Shown one piece after another: positions 19,237-32,549 of a stretch of DNA of 64,000 nucleotides. Where the stretch lies: NCBI GenBank assembly GCA_028583415.1, contig CM053266.1, positions 87,178,149 through 87,242,148 on the forward strand, in the 5' to 3' direction. The stretch's first letter is position 1. Every line of letters starts with the position of its first letter. The translations under genes were made by a program, and so were the position numbers. The notes beneath the pieces are model-generated. The model was given only the letters and a program-made list of their open reading frames with translations. It searched no databases and was not told the origin of the DNA. This DNA is from Protea cynaroides. Taxonomy: Eukaryota; Streptophyta; Magnoliopsida; Proteales; Proteaceae.

Positions 19237-22200
19237 GTATGACCTAAACCTTTCATTTTGTACTACCTTGTGTGAGTATGAAGATTAAATTAAATCAAAC
19301 CACAGGTATCATACCTATTAATGGATTACCCCCCCAGTGTACTCTTTGACTCTGGAGCTACTCATTCTTTTATAATTGTGTTGTTTGGAAAGAAGTTAAA
19401 TCTACCCCTCAGACCTTTAGATTGTAAAATGCTTGTACGATCACCTATGGGATTAGAAGTGGAAATAGACAAAGGTTATGGACCATGTCCAGTTCTTATC
19501 GGCTAGAAGATTTTGGAGGCAACCTTAATCCAACTCGAGATGGCAGACTTTGACGTTATCTTGGGAATGGATTGGTTAGCTCGACACTCCGTAAACCTAT
19601 TATTTGCGAAAAAGAAATTGACATTTAAAGATAAGGAAGGAGCAGAGTTTAGTTTTGCGGGAACCAAACTTCCTCGTAAATAAAACTCATTCTCTCTGCA
19701 TTAAAGGCTAGAAAATGCCTCGAGAAAGTAGAAATTGGGTATCTAGTATCCATGGTCGACCTCACCAATGAAGCACCATGAATGAAAGATATTGACGTTG
19801 TGCATAAATTTTTGGATGTATTTCTTGAGGAATTACCAAGATTGCCACTTGACCGAGTGATAGAGTTCGTTATAGATCTTATACCCGGAGCCGCAGCAGT
19901 ATCAAAAGCACCCTTTCGAATGGTTCCTATTGAACTGAAGGAATTGAAGGTACAATTACAAGAGTTACTGGACAAGGATTATATCAGACCCAGTATATCA
20001 CCATGAGGAGTGCCAGTATTGTTTGTGAAAAAGAAGGACGGTAGCGTTCGAATGTGTATAGTCTATAGGGAATTAAATAAGCTTACAACCAAGAATCGGT
20101 ACCCGTTGCCTTAGATCGATGACTTATTCGATCAGTTGCAAGGTGCCAAAGTATTCTCCAAAATTGATCTTCGATCAGGATACCATCAATTAAAGATTAA
20201 TGAAGGTGATATTCCGAAGACAGCATTCGGAACCAGATATGGACATTATAAATTTTTAGTTATGTCTTTTGGATTGACTAATGCACCCCAACTTTTATGG
20301 AACTCATGAATCGGGTATTCCATGATATGTTGGATATGTCAGTTATTATATTTATTGACGACATACTAGTCTACTCCAAGGACAAAGAAACTCATATCAC
20401 AAATCTAAAAGCCACTTTGCAGCGATTAAGAAAAGAGAAGCTTTACGTAAAATTTACTAAGTGTGAGTTCTGGCTGAATGAAGTCACTTTTTTAGGCCAT
20501 GTTGTATCCGCTGAAGGAATTAAAGTGGATCTTAGCAAGATTGAAGCCATTATGAAAAGGGAAGCACCTAAGAATGTTGCCGAAATCAGAAGTTTCTTAG
20601 GTTTAGCTGGTTATTATCGACGATTCATGGAAGATTACTCTAGAATCGTCATACCTCTCACCAGTCTAACAAAGAAAGGAGAAAAGTTTGTTTGGACCGA
20701 TAAATGTGAAGAGTGTTTCCAAACATTGAAGACTAGATTGATATCAGCTCCCATCTTGACTATTCTGATCCTAGGACAACCATTTACCTTGTACATCGAT
20801 GCGTCTGGGTTAGGTTTGGGATGTGTGCTTATGCAAGGAGAACAAGTAATTGCGTATGCCTCAAGACAACTGAAGACACATGAGAAGAACTATCCCACTC
20901 ACGACTTGGAATTAGCAGCAGTAGTACATTCTGTTAAGACATGGAGACATTATTTGTATTGTGAGAAATTTCAGATTAAATCAGATCATAAGAGTCTCAC
21001 TCATCTTTTTAATCAGAAGGAGTTGAACATGAGACAGAGAAGATGGCTGGAATTACTGAAGGATTATGATTACGATATCTAGTATCATTTAGGAAAAGCT
21101 AATGTAGTTGTTGACGCACTAAGCAGGAAGGCTATGACAGAATCCCAAGAAGAAGCTAGTGCAAATGTTGTAGTGTGTGTCACAGGAAGAGTATTTAATT
21201 ACGATAAAGAACAGTTCGTGATTGATATTCTAAATGAATCAACTGACCAAGGGTTTATTCATCTATTCTCAAACATGTTTGCTACATTGAAGATTGTACC
21301 TGATCTATTAGATGAAGTGAAAGCAGCTATTAAATCAGACCCTTATCTGAGAATGATGCAAGAAGACCTTGAAAAAGGTAAGACTACTCATGAGTTCACC
21401 TTGGACGTTGAAAAGATACTAAGATACAAAGGAAGGGTATGTGTTCTTGAAAATGAAGACTTGGATATTAGACAAAGACTCATGAAGGAAGCCTACACCA
21501 CTGTGTATTCAGTACACCTTGGAAGCACGAAGATGTACCATGATTTAAAGAAACTCTATTGGTGGAGAGGAATGAAAGAGGATGTAGCTAAATTTATGTC
21601 TCAATGCCTAAATTGTCAGTGGATAAAGGCTGAAAGGCAAAGACCTGCAGGATTATTGCAATCACTGCCAAAATCGGCATAGAAATGGGACTGCATTACT
21701 ATGGACTTCGTCACCGGGTTACCATTGACTCCCCGAGTAGTTGACGCGGTCTTGGTGATTGTAGATTATTTAACTAAGACAACTCGTTTCATAGCTATAC
21801 GACCTTAGTATACCCTAGAGAGGTTAGCTAAGCTGTATGTTGATAATATTGTCAGATTGCATGGTGTACCTGAAAGCATCGTGTCCGACAGAGACCCACA
21901 TTTTACCTCAAGGTTTTGGAAAGGATTACAGAAGGCTATGGGTACAACATTGAAGTTTAGTACTATATTCCATCCTCAGACCGATGGACAGGCAGAACGT
22001 ACCATTCAAATTTTAGAAGATATGCTACGAGCTAGCGTAATTGATTTCAAAGGTACCTTGGGATGAGAAATTACCTTTGATTGAGTTCGCTTATAACAAC
22101 AGCTATCAAGCGACTATACAGATGTCACCTACGAGCTAGCGTAATTGATTTCAAAGGACCTTGGGATGAGAAATTACCTTTGATTGAGTTCACTTATAAC

Positions 22201-22857
22201 AACAGCTATCAAGTGACTATACAGATGTCACCCTGTGAAGCACTGTATGGTAGGAAATGTCGAACTCTTTTATTTTGGAACGAAGTTGGAGAATGGAGTA
22301 TTATTGGACCAGAGTTTGTTGAAGAGACTTGTCGAGTGGTCGACATTATCAAGGAAAGAGTCCGAACAGCTCAGAACCGTCAGAAGCAATATGCAGATAA
22401 TCAATGCAGAGATCTCAAACTCACCGTAGGTGATGTGGTATTTCTGAAAATATCTCCTATGTATGGTTCAAAAAGGTTTGGATAGAAGGGAAAGTTGTGT
22501 CCCAGGTATATTGGACCTTATGAAGTTTTAGCTAGACGTGGGAAGGTAGCGTATCAGTTAGCACTACCCCCATCCATGTTAAGTGTGCATGATGTATTTC
22601 ATATCTCATTACTGAAGAAGTACATCCGAGATCCAACACATGTCCTAACAGCGGATCCACCGGGTCTAACTGATGATTTGACATTCAAAGTAGCACCAAT
22701 CAAAATTACCAGTTGGAAGGTTCAATGTCTACACAACTGTAACATTTACTATGTTAAAGTTACATGGAGGAGCCAAAACGTGGAAGTGATCACATGGGAA
22801 GAAGAGAATGCTATGCGAAAGTAATATCCTTACCTTTTTGACTCGGAAGGTATGTGA
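19237..22857 (+). pseudogene. pol: Element A pol: protease, RT, RNase H, integrase, chromodomain
   Basis: Domain order along the plus strand is as follows. The aspartic protease has DSGATHSF (Asp codon at 19348). RT runs from about 19780 with FIDDILVYS (catalytic Asp pair 20357-20362). RNase H begins at about 20790 with YIDASGLGLG. The integrase zinc finger (about 21500-21620) ends CLNCQ, and the catalytic core has VIVDYLTK, IVSDRDPHF and TDGQAERT (D, D, E present). A C-terminal chromodomain ends at about 22850 with VTWRSQNVEVITWEEE. Stops occur at about 20005, 20113, 21081, 21680, 21808, 22483 and 22822. A frameshift near 20290 and a 104-bp tandem duplication in integrase add to the damage. 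The chromodomain and protein blocks point to the Tekay/Del lineage. Confidence 0.93.
22031..22238 (+). repeat. 104-bp tandem duplication inside the integrase
   Basis: The segment starting GCTAGCGTAATTGATTTCAA at 22031 is repeated at 22135. The two copies are almost identical (the first has one extra T in GGTACC), so the duplication is recent compared with the LTR divergence. It breaks the integrase after the catalytic Glu. Confidence 0.92.
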
Positions 22858-22881
22858 AAATTTTGAGAATGAAATTTATAT

Positions 22882-22893
22882 AAGAGGGGGGAG
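22882..22893 (+). promoter_or_regulatory. Element A polypurine tract
   Basis: AAGAGGGGGGAG ends one base before the 3' LTR terminus TGTAAGACCC at 22895. It is the primer of plus-strand DNA synthesis. Element B has the same tract on the minus strand at 27635-27650. Confidence 0.9.
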
Positions 22894-22894
22894 T

Positions 22895-25800
22895 TGTAAG
22901 ACCCATATCGTACTAACTCGGTCTTACCACCTTGTATCAGGTTTTCCTATCATGGTCGGACCAAGCGGACCAAGTGCGTGAAGAAACCACAAGGCTAGGT
23001 ATGTAATTCAAACCATAAATCATCTAATTGAGACGTGTGGTCGCATACCTAAACAGATATGGTTGACCACACCTCCTAATAATGAGACCACTAGAGTTTG
23101 GGACGTGTGGTCGTAGATTTGGGATGTGTGGTCGATAGATCCTGCGACCCCACCTATGACCACACGATGATATAATTGACTCCGAAATTAGGAAACCTTC
23201 CTAATCTGAAGGGGGTTCTTTCCTAATCAAAGTATGACTCTATATGGATGGTTTTCCTCTATATACAGGACGTCCCTTAGCCTCTTTCATTCTTTTATAA
23301 CTTAAGATGAAAGAGAGAGAAAGAGAAGAGGAGGAAGAGAAGGAGAATTGAAGAAAAAGACTAAGAGAAGGAATTTCAGAGAGAGAGCTCTAGTTCTTCA
23401 GTAAGTTTAAGGAATGAAAACATCCCCGACATTAGTTGAATGCCTATAATAGATCATGGAGGAAGTATTGTTTCAAAGTAGGATCTCAACCATGAGACCC
23501 ATAGACGAAAACTTAAAGGAAATTCATGAAGAGTAGGTTAGAGTAGATGATTATGAAAAATACAAAATTAAGGCCATAGATCAATCATAGGAAGGACCTT
23601 AATGATAGTTCAAGGAATCAAATCATGAACGGATTAGACTGAGAATGATAGTCGACCAAACACTCATGTGGTCGTAGCTATGATCGACTACATGAGGCAC
23701 ATGTGTCGACCACACGCCCTTGGGAAGTTTCCAGGGAGGGTGTGGTGGCATGTGTGTGGTCGCATGATATGCGACCACACGTATCGACCACACACCCTGT
23801 GGTCGCAGAAACTAAGACCACAGGTGCAGCCATACTTGTGACAACTCAGCTTCTGGAAGTCTGATTGATTCCAGAAGGGACATTTAAATACTGTAACTAA
23901 TGAATATGAACTCTAACTTAGAATCCATAAATTTATTAGGTTTCCAAGTGGTCCAAAAGTGATTTACAAAGCTTGAAGGAGGAACAACCAACGATCAAAG
24001 GTGAGGGAACAAGACCTAAACTAACTGGATAATAATAAATCGTTTACTTTATTGAGTCCAATGCCATGATTGATTCTATGCTTGTATGCTTGTAATGTGC
24101 ATCTCACATATCATCCAATATTTTTGCTATTATTGTTCATGCATATTTAATTCCTTTTATTTATGACATGATGATGATGATATGATGCTAGGAATAGGCA
24201 TGTGAATGTATGTATGCGATTGGTGTGTTGGATGAGAGTGGAGCATCAAGTGGAGGATGTGGCATGGTGGTCTTTGACCTCATCACCAGACTCTAGCTCT
24301 ATCTCTACTCAAGTCTTGCCCACTAACATCGTCGTATCGCCATTACCTTCGCAAAACTATTACGTCGTAGGGCATCAGGGGAGGTGGTCTCGGACCGTGT
24401 GGTCTCTGACTCTGCCAGGGTGACTTAGCTCTATCTCTATGGATGTATTAAGGGATACTGGGGTGAAGCCTTAGATACACTGTATGGCATTAAGATTGGT
24501 TAGTTGCGAGCCCAGTTTGTCAGCCCTCGCTAATAGGGGCTTACATATTGGTATGGGTAGGGCATCAGGGAAGTGTTGGCGGTGTTTGATCTGGACACTT
24601 TAGCTCTATTTCTATTCCATGGTGGGTGCATGTGGGACGAAAATGGTGTTTGATCCATTGGGCGGATTCACACACTCGTGTATAGAGGTGTGGCGGCCAC
24701 CAAAGCTTCTATAGCACATTGCAAACTTAAAAACCAGAGCAGAGATATAAATTGAATGCATGCATATATGTTTGTTGCATTGTTTTGTTTGCTCACTGAG
24801 CCTTGATGTGTGCTCACCCTTTCAGCGTTGAATATTTTTAGTTCTTGATGCAGGTCCTACTGTTGAAAAATATATGAATATGAACTCTAACTTATAATCC
24901 ATAAATTTATTAGGTTTCCAAGTGGTCCAAAAGTGATTTACAAAGCTTGAAAGAGGAACAACCAACGATCAAATGTGAGGAAACAAGACCTAAACTAATT
25001 GGACAATAACAAACTGTTTTATTTTTATTGCGTCAAATGCCATGATTGATTTTATGCTTGTATGCTTGTAATGTGCATATCACATGTCATCCAATATTTC
25101 TGCTATTACTGTTCATGCATATTTTGTCCGTTTATTTATAACATGATGATGATAATGATGCTAGGAATAGGCATGTGAATGTATGTGTGTGGTTGGTGTG
25201 TTGGATGCGAGTGGAGCATCAGGGGGAGGACGTGACATGGTGGTCGTTGACCTCATCGCCAGACTCTAGTTCTATCTCTACTCAAGTCTCGCCCACTAAC
25301 ATCGTCGTATCACCATTACCTTAGCAGAACTATTATGTCGTAGGGCATCAGGGGAGGTGGTCTCGGACCGTGTGGTATCTGACTCTACCGGGGGGCCTTA
25401 GCTCTATCTCTATGGATATATTGAGAGATGTTGGGGTGAGGCCTTAGATACACTGTATGGCATTAGGATTGGTTAGTTGTGAGCTCAGTTTGCAAGCCCT
25501 CGCCAATAGGGGCTTACGTGTTGGTATGGGTAGGGGATCAAGGGAAGTGTTGGCGGTGTTTGATCCGGATACTTTAGCTCTATCTCTATTCCATGGTGAG
25601 TGCTTGTGGGATGGAAATGGTATTTGATCCATTGGGAAGATTAACACACAAGTGTATAGAGGTTCGGTGCCACCAAACCTTTCTATAGCACATTGCAAAC
25701 TTATAAACCAGACCAAAGATATGAATTGAATGCATGCATATGTTTGTTGTATTATTTTGTTTGCTCATTGAGCCATGATGTGTGCTCACCCTTTCGACGT

Positions 25801-26227
25801 CTAATATTTTTAGTTCTTGATGCAGGTCCTACTGTTGAAGAATATATGAATGCGCTGACATATGGACACGTTGTTGCGATGGACGTAGAAGTTGAAGAAG
25901 ATGCGCATGATTTGTTGTGTGAATGCAACTCATGTGTTTTTTATTAGCTTAGTTGTTTAATTATTGGAACATTTAATTGATTATTTTACTTTATTTTATG
26001 TCTTGAGGTATATTGGAGATAATTGGATACTTAATTATGCTATCACTGTCAGATACTCAGTTCATTAGTATTAAAGACTTCTGCTATCGTTTATTTACTC
26101 TAAATTTACTTGTGGGATGTATCTGGTTTAATCGAATGGGCACAGCCTATACGAGATCCTGGTTGAATCATTTGTCTATGGACGTTTCGTCACACCATTC
26201 TGGTTGGTTCAGAATTGGGGTGTGATA
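22895..26227 (+). repeat. Element A 3' LTR (3333 bp, with internal duplication)
   Basis: The LTR runs from TGTAAGACCC to GGGGTGTGATA. It is about 1 kb longer than the 5' LTR because a central ~970-bp segment is duplicated in tandem (23900-25845). It shares the GTGGTCG clusters (23035-23170 and 23660-23835), the TATA box (about 23259) and the small reading frame (25693-25947). Confidence 0.93.
23900..25845 (+). repeat. ~972-bp tandem duplication within the LTR
   Basis: Unit 1 starts at ATGAATATGAACTCTAACTT (23900) and unit 2 at the same words at 24874. The junction joins the small-ORF segment GTTGAAAAATATATGAAT to ATGAATATGAACTC, sharing only ATGAAT. That points to slippage or unequal exchange at microhomology. 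The single-copy order is kept in the 5' LTR. Confidence 0.88.
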
Positions 26228-27162
26228 CTCCCCCTAATGCTCTACTCGCTACTAACCACACATACAATCACATGCCTATTCTTAGCACCATCATCATCAT
26301 GTTATAAATAAATAAAAATAAATATGCATGAACATAATATAGCAGTAATATTGGATGATATGTGAGATGCACATTATTAGCATACAAACATAGAAACATT
26401 CATTTCATTGGACAAATAAAGTAAGATAGCTTGTTATTATCCAATTAGTTTAAGTCTTGTACCCTCACCTTTGATTGATGTTTATTCCACTCTAAAGCTT
26501 TAGAAGTCACTTTGAATATATGGGGAACCTAAACAATTAATGTATTCAAGTTAACTAAGTTATAGTAGTCAAAAACCTAATCTAAAGCCAAACAGGATTT
26601 TTGAAACTATGTGGTCACAGGTGTGGCTACACCTGTGGTCACAATATTTACGACCAGAGGATTTATGGTCGATACATGTGATTGCATATCATGTGACCAC
26701 ACATGTGACCATACTTTCTCTGGGATCTTCCCGAGAGCATGTGGTTGATCATGTGATCCCCGTGTGGTCGACCTTAGTTGTGACCACACAAAATTTTGGT
26801 TGACTTTTATCCTCAGTCCAACCCCTTCATGATTCGATTCCTTGGTTTATCATTAGGGTCCTTCCTTTGATCGATCTATAGCCTTAAATTCATAAATTTT
26901 GAAAAATTATTAGTCCCAACCTATTCCCTATGGTTTTCTTTTGAAATTTGCTCATGGAGTCTCATGGTTGAGATCCTACTTTGATTCAACACCTCAATTA
27001 CAATGGAAGATCCTATTCTAGGTGTTCTACTGCTACAGAGAAAGGTTCCATACCTTAAGTTTGGAGAGAATTAGAACCTTCTTTGCAACTCTTCCTCTTA
27101 GCCTTCTTCTTTAAATCTCCTTTTATTTTTCCTTCTCTCTCTCTCTCTCTCACTCTCTCTCT

Positions 27163-27213
<51 letters not shown>

Positions 27214-27634
27214 TCTCTTTCATTTTGGGTTCTAAAAGAGTGGGAGAGGCTATGGGACGTCCTATATATAGAGAGAAACTCTCCATATAGAGTCCCACTT
27301 TAATTAGGAAAGAGATCCCTTACTTTAGAAAAGTTTCCAAAACTCAAAGTCGGTCTCATCATCGTGTGGTCGCACGTGTGGTCGTAGAATTTGTAGACCA
27401 CATGTCTCAAATATTCGACCACATGTTGGATTTTCTAGTGGTTTCATTTTCCTTAGGTGCGGTCGACCATACCAGCTTAGGTATGCTACTACACACTCCA
27501 AATTAATTGATTTTGGGTTGATTTACGTACCTAGCCTTGTGGTTCATTCACACACTTGGTCTGCTCTATCAGATCATGATAGGAAGACCTAACACGACAT
27601 GGTAAGACCGGGTTAGTAGTGTGCGGGTCTGACA
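26228..27634 (-). repeat. Element B 3' LTR, proximal part
   Basis: This begins with the second CTCCC copy and continues the LTR interrupted at 13216. It contains GTGGTCG-type clusters (26610-26790 and 27360-27490), a long (CT)n microsatellite (about 27136-27218) in the leader, and a minus-strand TATA box (27261-27270). It ends GGGTCTGACA at 27634. The Arg/Glu frame over the microsatellite is an artefact. Confidence 0.93.
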
Positions 27635-27650
27635 ACTCCCCCCTTATATA
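27635..27650 (-). promoter_or_regulatory. Element B polypurine tract
   Basis: The minus strand reads TTTATATAAGGGGGGAGT directly before the 3' LTR (which starts at 27634 on that strand). Confidence 0.88.
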
Positions 27651-27681
27651 AATTTCATCATCGAAATTTGCACATACCTTC

Positions 27682-30600
27682 CTAGTCGAATAGGTGGGGA
27701 TATTGCTTTAGCATAACATTCTCTTCTTCTCATGTAATTTATTCTACATCTTGGCTTCTCCAAGTAACTTTAACATAATAGTTTTCACGGTTGCGAAGAG
27801 GTTGAACCTTTCGACTAGTGATTTCAAAAGGTACTACATCGAATGTCAAATCTTCAGTCAGACCTGGTGGATCTGCGGACTTGTGTTGGATCTTGGATGT
27901 ACTTCTTCAGCAACGAGATATGAAATAGGTCATGCACACTCGACATAGATGGAGGTAGTGCCAACTGATACGCTACCTTCCCGCGTCTAGCCAGAATCTC
28001 ATAGGGCCCAACGTACTTCGGACTTAGCTTTCCTTTCTGTTCGAACCATTTTAAACTATGCATAGGTGATATTTTCAAGAATACTTTGTCACCCACGATG
28101 AACTCAAGGTCTTGGCGTCGGTTATTTGCATACTGTTTCTGATGATTCTGAGCTGTCCTAACTCTTTCCTTGATTGCGTCGACTACTTTACACATTTCTC
28201 CAACAAACTCAAGGCCTACAATTCTTCTCTCTCCAACTTCATTCCAAAACAAAGGAGTTTGACACTTCCTACCATACAGTGCCTCATAGGGTGACATCTA
28301 TATAGTAGCTTGATAACTGTTGTTATAAGTGAACTCGATTGATGGTAACTTCTTATCCCATGATCCTTTGAAATCGATCACACAAGCTCGAAGCATGTCT
28401 TCTAAAATCTGAATGGTGCGCTCCGACTGTCCATCAGTCTGAGGGTGGAATGCAGTACTGAACTTCAATGTTGTACCCATAGCCTTCTACAATCCTTCCC
28501 AAAACTTTGAGGTAAAGTGTGGGTCTCTGTCAGACACGATGCTTTCAGGTACTCCATGAAATCTGACAATGTTATCACATATAATTTAGCTAACCATTCC
28601 AAAGTATATTGAGGTCGTATAGCAATGAAATGAGCTATCTTGGTAAGTCAATCCACAATTACCCAGACTGCGTCTATCGATTTGGGAGTCAACGGTAACC
28701 CAATAACGAAGTCCATAGTAATGCAGTCCCATTTCCAGGATAGTTTTGGTAGCGGTTGTAATAAGCCTACTGGTCTTTGCCTTTTTGCCTTTACTTGTTG
28801 ACAATTTAGGCATTGAGACACATATCGAGCTACATCCGTTTTCATTCCTCTCCACCAATATAGTTTTTTTTTAAATCATGGTACATCTTCGTACTTCCAG
28901 GGTGTATTGAATAGGACGTGGAGTGGGTTTCTCTCATTAATCTATTTCTGATATCTAAATTTTCACTTTTAGGTATGCACACTCTTCCCTTGTACCTTAA
29001 TGTCCTTTCGGAATCCAAAGTGAAATTAGGAATGGTCCTACCCTTTTCCAAATCTTCCTGTACTGTTCTCAGATATGGGTCTGATTTGATCACCGTTTTC
29101 ACTTCGTCCAATAATCAGGAACAATCTTCAATGTAGTGAACATATTGGAAAACTTATGAATCAATACTAAGTTTGTTGAACTGCCTGGTTTATCGACGAC
29201 GAATTGCTCATTGCCAATATCAAATACTCTTGCAGCAACACACACAGTAGCATTTATACTAGCTTCTTCCTCAGGCTTTGTTATCTCTTTTCAGCTTAGT
29301 ACATCCACAACTACATTATCTTTCCTTGGATGGTACTGGATATCGCAATCATAATCTTTTAGTAGCTCTAGCCATCTTCTCTGCCTCATGTTCAATTCCT
29401 TCTAATTAAAAAGATAGGTGAGACTCTTGTGATCTGACTTTACCTGGAATTTTTCTCCATACAGGTAATGTCTCCATATCTTGACGGCATGTACCACCGC
29501 CGCTAACTCTAAGTCATGTGTAGGGTAATTCTTCTCGTGTGCCTTCAGTTGTCTTGAAGCATGTGCAATTACTTGCTCTTCCTGCATGAGAACACATCCC
29601 AACCCTAACCCAGAAGCGTCGGTATACAAAATAAATGCTCTCCTGGTACCAAAATGGTTAAGATGGGAGCTGATATCAGTCTTGCCTTCAGTGTTTGAAA
29701 ACTCTCTTCACACTTGTCAGTCCAAACAAATTTTTCTCCTTTCTTTGTCAATCTGATGAGAGGTACAGCGATTCTGGAGTAGTCTTCCATGAGCCATCTA
29801 TAGTACCCAGCTAAACCCAAGAAACTTCTAATTTCTGCAACACTTTTAGGTGCTTCCCATTTTACAATAGCTTCAATCTTACTGGGATCCACTTTAATTC
29901 CTTCTAAGGATACTACCTGACCTAAGAATTATACTTCCTTCAATCAGAACTCACATTTCTTGAATTTGGCATAAAGCTTTTCTTTTCTTAATCGCTGTAG
30001 GGCTGCTCTAAGATCTGTCGCATGAGTCGCCTCATCCTTGGAGTATATCAATATGTCATCTATAAAAATGATAACCAAAGTGTCCAACATGTCGTAAAAT
30101 ACTTGATTCATGAGTTTCATAAAAGATGCAGGTGCGTTTGTTAACCTAAAGAACATCACTAGAAATTCATAATGTCCATATCGGATTCTAAATGATGTCT
30201 TTGGAATGTCACCATCCTTAATCTTTAATTGATGATACCTAGACCAAAGATTGATCTTGAAAAACACCTTCGCTCCTTGCAGCTGATCAAATAAATCATT
30301 GATCTGTGGTAGGGGATATCGATTCTTGATCGTGAGCTTGTTTATTTTCCAGTAGTTTATACATAGTCTGATACTACCATCCTTCTTATTGACCAATAAC
30401 ACTGACGCTCCCAATACGATATGCTCAATCGGATAAATCCCTTGTCCAATAGCTCTTGCAGTTGAACCTTCAATTCCTTCAGTTTAGTTAGAGTCATTCG
30501 TTATGGTGCTTTAGATACAGGTGCCAACCCTAGCAATAAGTCGATAACGAACTCTGTTGCTTATCAGGTGGCAAACTAGGTTGAACTTCAGGGAACACAT

Positions 30601-31194
30601 CTAAAAATTATTGTACAACTTTTATATCTTCCATTCGTGGTGCCTCCTCAGTAAAGTCCATGACAGACATAAGATATCCAACTCCACCCTTCTCAAGGCA
30701 TCTCTTAGCCTTTAGTGTAGAGAGGATGTGCTTCCGTTTATGAGGGAGCTTGGTCCCTAAAAAGTTGAGTTCTTCAACATTCTGGCCTTTAAATGTCAAT
30801 TTCTTTTCTGTACACACTAGATTCACGGAGTGCCAGGCCAACCAATCCATCCCTAAGATGACGTCAAAGTTTGCCATCTCGAGCTGAATTAAGGTTGCAT
30901 CCATAGTCTTCTCACCAATAAAAACTGGACATGGTCCATAACCTTTGTCTAGCCCTACTTCTAATCCCATTGGTGATCGTACTAGTAGTTTGCAGTCTAA
31001 AGGTCTGAGGGATAAACTTAGCTTCTTCCCAAATGATATAGATATGAAAGAGTGGGTGGCTCCAGAGTCAAAGAGTACTCTGGCAGGTATGTCATCTATA
31101 GATACTATACTTGAGATTTTCCTCCTAAATTAATCTATATGCTCACACAAGATATTACAAAAACAAAAGATCGGGTCATACCTGTGACTACATC
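27682..31194 (-). pseudogene. pol: Element B pol: protease, RT, RNase H, integrase, chromodomain
   Basis: On the minus strand the order is as follows. The protease has LFDSGATHSF (about 31080-31050) and GLEVGLDKGYGPCPVFIGEK. RT has FIDDILIYS at about 30065-30040. RNase H has MYTDASGLGLG (29629 down). The integrase zinc finger ends CLNCQQVKA (about 28800), followed by the catalytic core with TDGQSERT (about 28430). The chromodomain ends near 27684. Compared with element A it has fewer stops in protease and RT, but still carries frameshifts (for example near 30415 and 28480) and a stop in the last codons where element A reads Ser. The lineage is the same as element A. Confidence 0.92.
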
Positions 31195-32549
31195 AGGCGA
31201 TGCAGCAGCATCTTCAACGGTCACCGCATAAACCTTGCCTTGCTACATTTGTTTCTTTGGTTTAGGGCAGTCCCTTGAATAACACCCTAATTGGTCACAG
31301 TTGTAGCATTTTACTCCAGCATTTCCTTGCTTTTGTTGGGGTGGAGCTGGCTGGTTAGTCTTGGCTGCAGCATTGAAGGCTTAGGTGTGGAAGGGTTTGA
31401 AAGTCTTGGAATTCCCTCCATTGAACGTATTCCATTCGGCCTTTTAATACCCCTGTTTTGCTCAAAATAGATTTCCTTAATTCTAGTACTCGAGCAATCT
31501 GTACCTGTTATGATTCCATTCAGGTTTCGGTATCTTCTTCTTGCATGCTAGAGGGAGCAAAGAAGAACAGTTCTACATAACACTACTGGTAAGCATCAAT
31601 AGTCATTTGTCCTTGATATAGACTCAAAAACTCCTTCTCCATTATTTCTCTAAAACTCATGGGAAAATACTTCTTGAAGAAGGCTTCTTTGAAGTAGCCC
31701 AGGTCAACGGGTGTGCTTGGTCAACAAATAACCTCGAGTAGATTTCGACCAGTGATGTGCATCACCTTTCAACATAAAAGTGGCACATAACACTTTCTCT
31801 TCTTCATTAATAGTCATCATCATAAAGTTCCTTTCCATCTTGTTGATCCAATGAGCTGGCCACAAAGGATCCGATGGCTTGCTCGTAAACTCCTTCAGTT
31901 TCATCTTTAGGAAAAGCTCGATCAGCCTGGAGTGGTCCAGCTAGTTTTATGCATAAGCTCCATACATGGGCGGTTGGTACTGATAATTACTTTGGTTGTA
32001 TCTGCCTTGCTGTACTTCAGGATTCTGCACTTGAGCTTATATTACTGGGGTTTGAGGCGCTTGAGGTATTGTGTTGTTCATAGCAGAGGCTTGGGGCATG
32101 GTATTGCTACCCTCGGGTGTGGTACTGGATTGCCTACAGGTATAGGTGTTGCATTTTCAGTTGGGGGAGCAATTCCCATAACAGCTTATATGTTTACTTG
32201 CATTTGCTGTAACTGCTACACCTGCTGTACTAAGTTCATAACAACCGTGACAAAATCCATTGGTGGGGCTAGAAAATTCATTGGATTAGCCTGTTTGTTG
32301 ACTCCTGGTGGTGCTACATTCTAGTTCTCTAGGTTTTTCTCCTGTCCTTTAGGGTTTTCATTGACATTCACCTCCACAGGTGGTGGTGGAGGTGGGCTTG
32401 CACTGGGTGGACGGTCTATCCGCCCTTAAGTGGTATTACCAGCCATTAATTCATTAGATACTTTTTATGAATGTCAACTAAGTATCACTTACGGACTGGA
32501 CCTGTGCCTTTCTGTTATGTCTTCTTCGGTTTATTCTACGCCCAGACAT
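31195..32549 (-). pseudogene. gag: Element B gag
   Basis: The minus-strand ATG at 32549 opens MSGRRINRRRHNRK, matching the basic start of element A gag. A Pro/Gln/Met-rich linker follows. The gag core includes KLKEFTSKPSDPLWPAHWI (31904 down) and DPLWPAHWINKMERNFMMM. The zinc knuckle at about 31315-31270 reads CYNCDQLGCYSRDC, with Cys where the essential His belongs. Several stops and frameshifts are present. Confidence 0.85.

Larger units (their letters stand above)
13217..26227 (+). mobile_element. Element A: Tekay/Del-like Ty3/gypsy chromovirus nested in the element B LTR
   Basis: This is a 13.0 kb element with complete structure: 5' LTR, tRNA-iMet PBS, antisense extra gene, gag, pol ending in a chromodomain, PPT and 3' LTR, with TSD CTCCC. 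The LTRs differ at about 14 of the first ~155 positions by my eye count, nearly all transitions. That suggests an old insertion decayed through methylated-cytosine mutation. The 5' LTR start is mutated from TG to TA. Element B must be older, because A sits inside its LTR. Confidence 0.94.

Noticed and set aside
27098..27298. Arg/Glu-rich open frame on the minus strand
   Set aside because: It is read across a (CT)n microsatellite in the LTR leader; no gene.
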